From Methanobacteriota archaeon (GTDB taxonomy: Archaea; Thermoplasmatota; Poseidoniia; Poseidoniales; Thalassarchaeaceae): a DNA stretch of 29,154 nt. The notes below the pieces were generated by a model. That model did not search any database. It was given only the letters and a program-made list of their open reading frames with translations, and was not told the origin of the DNA. Shown here piece by piece: positions 24,447 through 29,154 of this stretch (within the stretch, counting starts at the first letter, position 1; every line of letters starts with the position of its first letter). The stretch spans positions 52,887 through 82,040 of the forward strand of contig PBHZ01000011.1 of NCBI GenBank assembly GCA_002719615.1, read 5' to 3'. The position numbers and the translations under genes were made by a program.

Positions 24447-25248
24447 TCTTATCTCTCTCAATTAGTGCTTTCCAACTTTCCATTGCATACATTTTTGCAC
24501 AAGAGACAGGATCATCCGCGCCATGTATTCCTGAGCCAACAATAATGCCATCAGAGCCGCTCATGACGGCATCATATGGATGCCCATATCGCTGTCCTAA
24601 TTCTCCATCTCCGATTGCTAAATTAACACCAGGAGTCCATATTAATTGATTATCTCCGACTTCCCCTCTGAGTAAACTTATTTCTTCTGGAGAACTACCG
24701 TTACCAATGTATCCAACAACGTGGGGAGAACCTCTGCCAGTTTCTATCGTCTCTTCAGTATATTTTTTGGTAAGCAAATTACCTCTACTGGACATCTGAG
24801 CTAGTAAAAATACGCCCCCAACTCTTTGTACATCTCTCCATCCTGCACCAATACCATCTACAACATCTGGGCCTGAGATACGATGTGCGGTAACTAAATC
24901 TGCCCACGATCTAATATCATAAACGCCCCCCATTTGTGTTTGTGTTATTTTCCCAATATCGGCAAATTTCCTATCTTCAAACAGTAATAAATCATATTTT
25001 TTAGCACATCTGACAACTTTCTCCCATTCCTTGATATCAAAATCTTCCACCATGTCGACATGTGTTTTCAGAGCAGATATATATGGACCAACCAATTCAA
25101 TTAGCTCGACAAGGGAATTAATAGTTTTCAAATCCGCAGCCAAAATAACTAATGATTGTTTCTTTGTAGCAATTTCCATGAAACGGTGTGAAAGAGGATT
25201 GGCACAGTTTTTCCATCTAGCGCCCCACAACTCCTCTCCGCTCATCAT
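24439..25248 (-). CDS. pyrF: Orotidine 5'-phosphate decarboxylase, eukaryote-like type
   Basis: This enzyme makes UMP from OMP, the last step of de novo pyrimidine synthesis. The 269-residue TIM barrel has the catalytic set in the form used by yeast Ura3: Lys61 in LKTHVD and Asp92/Lys94/Asp97 in FEDRKFADIGK. It also has the Ura3-like YDIRSWADLVTAHRISGP, WTPGVNL, GQRYGHPYDAVMSGSDGIIVG and an ending similar to the fungal and animal enzyme. Archaeal OMP decarboxylases that I know of use the shorter DFKVADIP form in about 210-230 residues. The start could be either of two adjacent ATGs (25248 or 25245). The gene leads a two-gene operon with the small membrane protein, and is divergent from the beta-CASP gene. 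Confidence 0.93.
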   Translation of the reverse strand: MMSGEELWGARWKNCANPLSHRFMEIATKKQSLVILAADLKTINSLVELIELVGPYISALKTHVDMVEDFDIKEWEKVVRCAKKYDLLLFEDRKFADIGKITQTQMGGVYDIRSWADLVTAHRISGPDVVDGIGAGWRDVQRVGGVFLLAQMSSRGNLLTKKYTEETIETGRGSPHVVGYIGNGSSPEEISLLRGEVGDNQLIWTPGVNLAIGDGELGQRYGHPYDAVMSGSDGIIVGSGIHGADDPVSCAKMYAMESWKALIERDKNG

Positions 25249-25352
25249 ATTGACTAATTAACGATTATACATCAAGTCTTTCATCATTCTTATCTCAAAT
25301 AAAGACAATATTATCAATCCATTGATTAATAAGATATATTTTCGCTTAATCC

Positions 25353-26663
25353 ATGGTTCTCTACACTCCCGGAAATACATCCGGCTATCCCAGTGAAAAA
25401 GTTAAGTCAGGCATCCGATTCTATTTTTTGGGAGGAGCGGAAGAAGTAGGAAATGTAGGTTGTATAATAGAAGATAATACCGGTACAAGACTATTAATCG
25501 ATTATGGTATGGCACCAACTAGGCCTCCAAGATATCCATCAGAAAGCCCTCCGGTATCCGATGCCATAATTACTCATAGCCATATAGACCATATTGGAAT
25601 GGCGCCTTGGCTTGTTGGAGCACACGGGACTAAATTACATGGCACAGAGTTGACTGCAAAAGTTTCAGAAATAATGTGGAGAGATACTTACAAAGTTTCT
25701 TCAATAGAAAAATATCCTCTTTCCTGGGATAAAAGGGATTTAGACTTAGCCCTAGACTCATGGGAAACACATAAAATTGGCGAATCATTTAACATAGGAG
25801 AATGGAATTGTAAATTCCACTTAGCAGGACATATGCCAGGAGCGGTTATGGTAGAAATCAATACCCCTTCCGCAAGAATACTTTGGACAGGAGATATCGA
25901 TACGCGTAATAGTCCAAATGTAATAGGGGCAAGTCCAATTAGTTGTGACATATTGTGTTTAGAAGGAACTTATGGAGCACGAATACATCCTAATAGATCT
26001 GATGAAGAACAAAGATTCGTTGAGAGAATAAAAGAAGTTGTTAATAGAGGAGGAGTTGCATTGGTACCTGCCTTCGCGTCTGGTAGAGGCCAAGACATCC
26101 TTCGCATACTGAAACGAGACGCTCCGCATCTTAACGTCCATTTTGATGGTATGGGGACAAGACTAACCAAAGATTGGTTATTATTCCCTGAATATAATAA
26201 TAATTTTAAGGAACTTATGAAAACTTGGAAATGGGTGAAGAGAGTTTATGGAAAAAGTGATAGGAAAAAAGCCCTTAATGCCGATGTAATTGTTACCACC
26301 AGTGGGATGTTAGACGGAGGCCCAGCTCTGTGGTACCTTAATCGGTTAAATTCTAACAAATCCAATGCGATTTTACTAACTGGTTATCAGGCAGAAGGAT
26401 CAGGAGGTAGATTATTACTTGATAAAGGACAACTTTCTATATATGGACAAATGACAAAAATTAATCTGGAAGTGAATCAATATGCTCTCTCTAATCATGC
26501 AGATGGACCCTCTTTGGTTAAATTTGCAAAGGATTGTTCGCCTAAAGAAATAATACTATTTCATGCGCCCGTTGAGGGAATTTCCTCCCTTAAAGACCGA
26601 TTAGATGGTGAATTTAAAGTATTTTTACCAGAAAATAATAAACCTCTATTTTTGAACCTATGA
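25353..26663 (+). CDS. Beta-CASP metallo-beta-lactamase RNase (aCPSF2/RNase J-like)
   Basis: The 436-residue protein is a two-zinc nuclease that processes or degrades RNA. Metal ligands and beta-CASP motifs are visible: Asp50 (LLIDYGM), HSHIDH at residues 75-80, His160 (LAGHMPG), Asp181 (TGDIDTR), VPAFASGRGQD near 238, TTSGMLDGGP near 315, SNHADG with His382 and His404 near the end. There is no N-terminal KH domain, so it is closer to the shorter aCPSF2-type proteins than to aCPSF1, whose KH domains bind U-rich ends. The first residues up to about 20 are a short extension. It is divergent from pyrF with 104 bases between and 104 bases upstream of the permease. Whether it acts as endo- or exonuclease cannot be told from sequence. 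Confidence 0.9.
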   Translation: MVLYTPGNTSGYPSEKVKSGIRFYFLGGAEEVGNVGCIIEDNTGTRLLIDYGMAPTRPPRYPSESPPVSDAIITHSHIDHIGMAPWLVGAHGTKLHGTELTAKVSEIMWRDTYKVSSIEKYPLSWDKRDLDLALDSWETHKIGESFNIGEWNCKFHLAGHMPGAVMVEINTPSARILWTGDIDTRNSPNVIGASPISCDILCLEGTYGARIHPNRSDEEQRFVERIKEVVNRGGVALVPAFASGRGQDILRILKRDAPHLNVHFDGMGTRLTKDWLLFPEYNNNFKELMKTWKWVKRVYGKSDRKKALNADVIVTTSGMLDGGPALWYLNRLNSNKSNAILLTGYQAEGSGGRLLLDKGQLSIYGQMTKINLEVNQYALSNHADGPSLVKFAKDCSPKEIILFHAPVEGISSLKDRLDGEFKVFLPENNKPLFLNL

Positions 26664-26697
26664 CCCTTTAAAATTACATTTTAGTAGGGAAGTTCAT

Positions 26698-26763
26698 ATG
26701 CCGTCTGTCATAGCAGATACACTAGGTGAGTCTGGACTCACCAATATATTTGGATTAAGGTGA
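26698..26763 (+). CDS. Possible 21-codon leader ORF upstream of the permease
   Basis: ATG at 26698 opens a frame of 21 codons that begins MPSVIADTLG and ends with TGA at 26761-26763, inside the AAGGTGA ribosome-binding site of the permease and only 4 bases before its ATG. AGGGA lies about nine bases before this ATG. The frame crosses the hairpin at 26725-26742. A short frame like this can arise by chance, so existence as a translated peptide is unproven. Position and overlap fit a leader peptide or a translationally coupled small gene. Confidence 0.35.
   Translation: MPSVIADTLGESGLTNIFGLR
26725..26742 (+). promoter_or_regulatory. Perfect inverted repeat before the purine permease gene
   Basis: GGTGAGTCTGGACTCACC is an eight-base perfect inverted repeat around a two-base centre. 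As RNA it folds into a seven-pair stem with a CUGG tetraloop. It lies 25 bases before the permease ATG. It could be an operator or an RNA element; a ribosome moving along the leader ORF would melt it. Confidence 0.5.
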
Positions 26764-26767
26764 AATA

Positions 26768-28369
26768 ATGAGTGAATTAGAAAAAATGATGGATGAAAGA
26801 TTTGGACTAACTGATGCCGGAGTGACGTGGCAAAGTGAAATGAGAGCGGGATTGACTACTTTCATGACTATGGCGTATATTCTACTGGTTAACCCTGCCA
26901 TGTTAAGTGGAACTGGAATGCCTTTTGATGACGTGTTGTTTGCAACAGCAATGGCAGCCTTTATTGGCTGTACAGTCATGGGTCTTTGGGCCAATTTGCC
27001 ATTTGCTTTAGCACCAGGAATGGGTCTTAATGCATATTTTGCATTCACCGTTGTAATGGAAATGGGGATTCCATGGGAAGTAGCCCTAGCAGCCGTATTT
27101 GTGGAAGGATTACTTTTCTTAGTAATCTCTCTTCCTCAAGTAGGTTGGAGAACCAAAATGATAAATTCAATACCTCAAGATTTGAAAATAGCAACTGGCG
27201 CCGGAATTGGAATGTTCTTAGCTATCATAGGTCTAGAAGAGACTGGAATAATAGTAAATAATGGTGTAACATTGGTAGGATTAGATGATACAGCTTCCTG
27301 GACGCACACATCAGGAGAGCTTTGGGCTCTTGTTGGAATAGTGGCTATAGCAGCAATGATGGCCAAGAAAATCCCAGGATCTATAGTTTGGGGTATTCTT
27401 GGTATATCTGTAATTGGCTGGGCTCTAGGAGTTTCAGATCCTTACAATATGCTAGGTAATGCAGACCCAACATACACATTCTATGAAGGAGCCTTGTTTG
27501 CATCAGCCGTTGATACTACTCCGGTGGAGACAATTGGATTTGCTACATACACTGGCGTAGACTTCACCGTTTTCCATGCACCAGCAGGCTGGGGCAGTCC
27601 AGAGGCCGCAGCACCAAAGCTTGGTGATATCATCGGTTTTACTGGATTACCTGAAGAGACATTATTTGGTTTTATAGATGGATTTGGAGATATAGATGCT
27701 ATAGGTGTCGAAGGCGAAGATGGATATAGAGCCGCATATACATGGTCTCTAGGTGATTTCTTACTGGTAATGATAACTTTCTTGTTTGTAGATATATTCG
27801 ATACAGCAGGAACTCTTTACTCTGTTGGGAGAGCTGCTGGATACGTTGATGATAATGATGAACTGCAAAATTCTGATGAAGCATTCATATCAGATGCTGC
27901 AGCAACTTTAGTGGGTGCTATGACCGGAACTAGTACAACAACAACATACATTGAATCTGCAGCAGGTGTAGAAGAAGGAGGAAAAACCGGCTTAGTTGCG
28001 TTAACATGTGGTGTATTATTCCTTTCTGGACTATTCCTTTCTGGACTATTCCAAGCTATACCAACATATGCAGCCGCATGTGCTTTAATAATCGTAGGAT
28101 CATTGATGATGCGTCAGGCTGCAGATATTGACTGGTCTGATCTTGAAGTAGCCATTCCAGCATTTATAACAATGATTTTGATGCCTTTTGCTTATTCAAT
28201 AGCAGCCGGAATTGCATGGGGAATAATAGCATATGTTCTGGTAAAAGTAGTTGCAGGCAAATATGAAGAAGTAAACGCAGTAATGGGAGTTTTATTCGTA
28301 TTAATGATAATGTTTTATTTAGGACCAGGAGATCAAACCACGTTTGAATATCTATTCAGCAACCTTTGA
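26768..28369 (+). CDS. AzgA-type purine permease (NCS2-like nucleobase transporter)
   Basis: The protein carries purine bases (adenine, guanine, hypoxanthine) across the membrane by proton symport. Family motifs are strong: AGLTTFMTMAYILLVNPAML near residue 27, APGMGLNAYFAF near 83, FLFVDIFDTAGTLYSV near 338, ATLVGAMTGTSTTTTYIESAAGVEEGGKTGL near 378 and PTYAAACALIIVGSLM near 436. About a dozen helices are present. At 533 residues it is some 80-90 longer than the usual 440. The extra length is in one loop at about 220-320, rich in Gly, Asp and aromatic residues, just before the VDIFDTAGTL helix. The ATG at 26768 has a good AAGGTGA ribosome-binding site. Apt follows on the same strand, giving a purine salvage pair. 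A 15-base tandem repeat (28018-28052) lies within one helix. Confidence 0.93.
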   Translation: MSELEKMMDERFGLTDAGVTWQSEMRAGLTTFMTMAYILLVNPAMLSGTGMPFDDVLFATAMAAFIGCTVMGLWANLPFALAPGMGLNAYFAFTVVMEMGIPWEVALAAVFVEGLLFLVISLPQVGWRTKMINSIPQDLKIATGAGIGMFLAIIGLEETGIIVNNGVTLVGLDDTASWTHTSGELWALVGIVAIAAMMAKKIPGSIVWGILGISVIGWALGVSDPYNMLGNADPTYTFYEGALFASAVDTTPVETIGFATYTGVDFTVFHAPAGWGSPEAAAPKLGDIIGFTGLPEETLFGFIDGFGDIDAIGVEGEDGYRAAYTWSLGDFLLVMITFLFVDIFDTAGTLYSVGRAAGYVDDNDELQNSDEAFISDAAATLVGAMTGTSTTTTYIESAAGVEEGGKTGLVALTCGVLFLSGLFLSGLFQAIPTYAAACALIIVGSLMMRQAADIDWSDLEVAIPAFITMILMPFAYSIAAGIAWGIIAYVLVKVVAGKYEEVNAVMGVLFVLMIMFYLGPGDQTTFEYLFSNL

Positions 28370-28385
28370 TTCTGATAATACAAAT

Positions 28386-28424
28386 AGAGTACCACAGTGT
28401 ATCTAATATAGACTGTGGTACTCT
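28386..28424 (+). promoter_or_regulatory. Perfect 13-bp inverted repeat between permease and apt
   Basis: AGAGTACCACAGT (28386-28398) and ACTGTGGTACTCT (28412-28424) are exact reverse complements around a 13-base loop that contains the TATA-like ATCTAATATAG. It lies 16 bases after the permease stop and ends 20 bases before the chosen apt start. It could be a stem-loop terminator or processing site for the permease message, or an operator for apt, in which the TATA box would be framed by the two arms. A short T run follows only after another 16 bases, so it is not a classic intrinsic terminator. Confidence 0.7.
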
Positions 28425-28444
28425 CTACATTATGGTGTGGTTTT

Positions 28445-28987
28445 TTGACAGATAATCTCTTACAGGAATTGAAAGATACAATAAGAACCGTACCAGATTT
28501 CCCGATGGAAGGGATTTTATTTAGAGACATTACTCCTGTACTATCCAACAGTTCACTTCTCACAGAACTGATGAATAGGATTGTAAAAGACATTGAAAAT
28601 TTAAATTGGGCTCCAGATGTTATAGTTGGACCAGAAGCTAGAGGCTTTATCTTCGGTCCATTATTATCAACTAGGCTGAAAAATAGTTTTGTACCTGTTA
28701 GAAAACCAGGAAAACTACCTTTTGAGACCATTAAAATAGATTATACACTTGAATACGGAAACGACAGCTTAGAAATCCATAAAGATGCAGTATCTCCTGG
28801 GCAAAAGGTCTTGATTATTGACGATCTTCTGGCTACGGGAGGTACTGTATCTGCATGCATTGAACTATGCCAAAAAATGGGTGCCGATGTTATTGGTGTA
28901 GTTTTCATAATAGAATTAGAAGGCTTAGGTGCACGAGAACTCTTAGGCGATATTCCAATACACTCGCTTTTGAAATACCCAGCATGA
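28445..28987 (+). CDS. apt: Adenine phosphoribosyltransferase
   Basis: Apt makes AMP from adenine and PRPP, a one-step salvage reaction. The 180 residues match the E. coli enzyme in length and motifs: FPMEGILFRDITPVL near residue 20, GPEARGFIFGPLLS near 57, FVPVRKPGKLPFETIKIDYTLEYG near 80, and the PRPP-binding VLIIDDLLATGGTV near 118. I chose the TTG at 28445, giving MTDNLLQELKDTIRTVPDFP, which lines up with the normal N-terminus. A longer frame beginning at a GTG at 28415 would start inside the inverted repeat and adds ten residues unlike the family. GGTGTGG lies upstream of the TTG at a usable distance. Together with the permease upstream it forms a purine uptake and salvage unit. Confidence 0.95.
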   Translation: MTDNLLQELKDTIRTVPDFPMEGILFRDITPVLSNSSLLTELMNRIVKDIENLNWAPDVIVGPEARGFIFGPLLSTRLKNSFVPVRKPGKLPFETIKIDYTLEYGNDSLEIHKDAVSPGQKVLIIDDLLATGGTVSACIELCQKMGADVIGVVFIIELEGLGARELLGDIPIHSLLKYPA

Positions 28988-29046
28988 ATATTTTATCGAA
29001 TACCCGATTTATTCAAAGGTAGCATGCCTTTCCATGGGGCGTTAAG

Positions 29047-29154
29047 ATGGCTGACAATTCAACACCCCCTCCGCCACCGCCACCACCTTCTCCACCGAAA
29101 GCAACCCCACCACCGCCACCACCTTCTCCACCGAAAGCAACCCCACCACCGCCA
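29047..29154 (+). CDS. Proline-rich repeat protein, N-terminus only (cut by window edge)
   Basis: From the ATG at 29047 the frame stays open for 36 codons to the edge. After MADNSTP it consists of polyproline runs with SPPKAT punctuations in a 12-residue repeat. Nothing else can be said of its length or domains. Proline-rich N-termini of this sort precede membrane or cell-surface domains in some marine archaea, but they also occur in cytosolic proteins. An ATG at 29033 is excluded because it meets a stop after three codons. GGGG lies upstream at 29035-29038. Confidence 0.6.
   Translation, partial: MADNSTPPPPPPPPSPPKATPPPPPPSPPKATPPPP
29077..29154 (+). repeat. 36-bp tandem repeat coding for Pro-rich 12-mers
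   Basis: Two complete 36-base units (29077-29112 and 29113-29148) are identical at every base and a third begins at 29149 before the window ends. The unit encodes PPPPSPPKATPP. Perfect identity at third codon positions indicates recent expansion, so copy number probably varies between strains. Confidence 0.9.

Noticed and set aside
28018..28052. Tandem 15-bp repeat in the permease gene
   Set aside because: It encodes FLSGLFLSGLF within a membrane helix. From memory of the family, helix length between the flanking conserved residues is normal, so it is probably not a recent insertion.
28415..28444. N-terminal extension of Apt from GTG 28415
   Set aside because: It begins inside the inverted repeat and adds residues unlike the family; TTG 28445 gives the expected N-terminus.
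29015..29031. AAAGG/CCTTT inverted repeat after apt
   Set aside because: A five-base stem with a seven-base loop and no T run is too weak to call a terminator.

Overview
The window looks like the chromosome of a low-GC archaeon, most probably a planktonic euryarchaeon of the Thermoplasmatota (Marine Group II/III, Poseidoniia-like). The archaeal assignment rests on geranylgeranylglyceryl-phosphate synthase, ribosomal protein LX (L18Ae), prefoldin alpha, an archaeal-type FtsY and a beta-CASP RNase. Several genes look bacterial (UvrA, CysD/CysNC/CysQ, an RluA-type pseudouridine synthase) or eukaryote-like (URA3-type OMP decarboxylase). Such a mix is common in marine Euryarchaeota. The exact order is an inference, not a sequence result.

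Layout. 1-1304 (minus) is the truncated end of a four-helix membrane protein that runs off the left edge. A tRNA-Arg(CCU) follows on the plus strand, convergent with uvrA and then moeA (minus). A TauE/SafE-type exporter is divergent from moeA. From 13598 down to 6556 a long minus-strand block reads rpl18a (LX) - unknown membrane protein - cysQ - cysD - cysNC - pfdA - ftsY - a degenerate receiver-domain membrane protein. The usual archaeal LX-prefoldin-FtsY string is therefore split by a complete sulfate-activation cassette.

Next come a plus-strand coiled-coil protein and a dimethylargininase-family enzyme, convergent with a zinc-ribbon protein. A tight minus-strand group follows: ferredoxin - unknown protein with a vestigial flavoprotein-like N-terminus - GGGP synthase, in the order ferredoxin first. 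It points to membrane ether-lipid synthesis. A 284-base AT-rich divergent promoter region (17212-17495), with a hairpin near its purL end, separates it from a plus-strand operon of PurS2-PurL fusion, PurQ and a SAM methyltransferase.

Three adjacent small four-helix membrane proteins (minus) follow, then an RluA-family pseudouridine synthase (plus), a one-helix small protein and pyrF (minus). The right end, on the plus strand, carries the beta-CASP nuclease, an AzgA-type purine permease preceded by a possible 21-codon leader ORF and a hairpin, and adenine phosphoribosyltransferase preceded by a perfect 13-bp inverted repeat. Last is the start of a proline-rich repeat protein cut by the right edge.

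Functionally the window is rich in nucleotide metabolism: de novo purine (PurL/PurQ), de novo pyrimidine (PyrF) and purine salvage (permease plus Apt). Three of the purine loci carry inverted repeats in their probable leaders. I see no transposase, integrase, CRISPR array or restriction system. No gap without a gene exceeds 300 bases. Start codons were re-chosen by eye in several places where the longest reading frame begins at a poor TTG/GTG.
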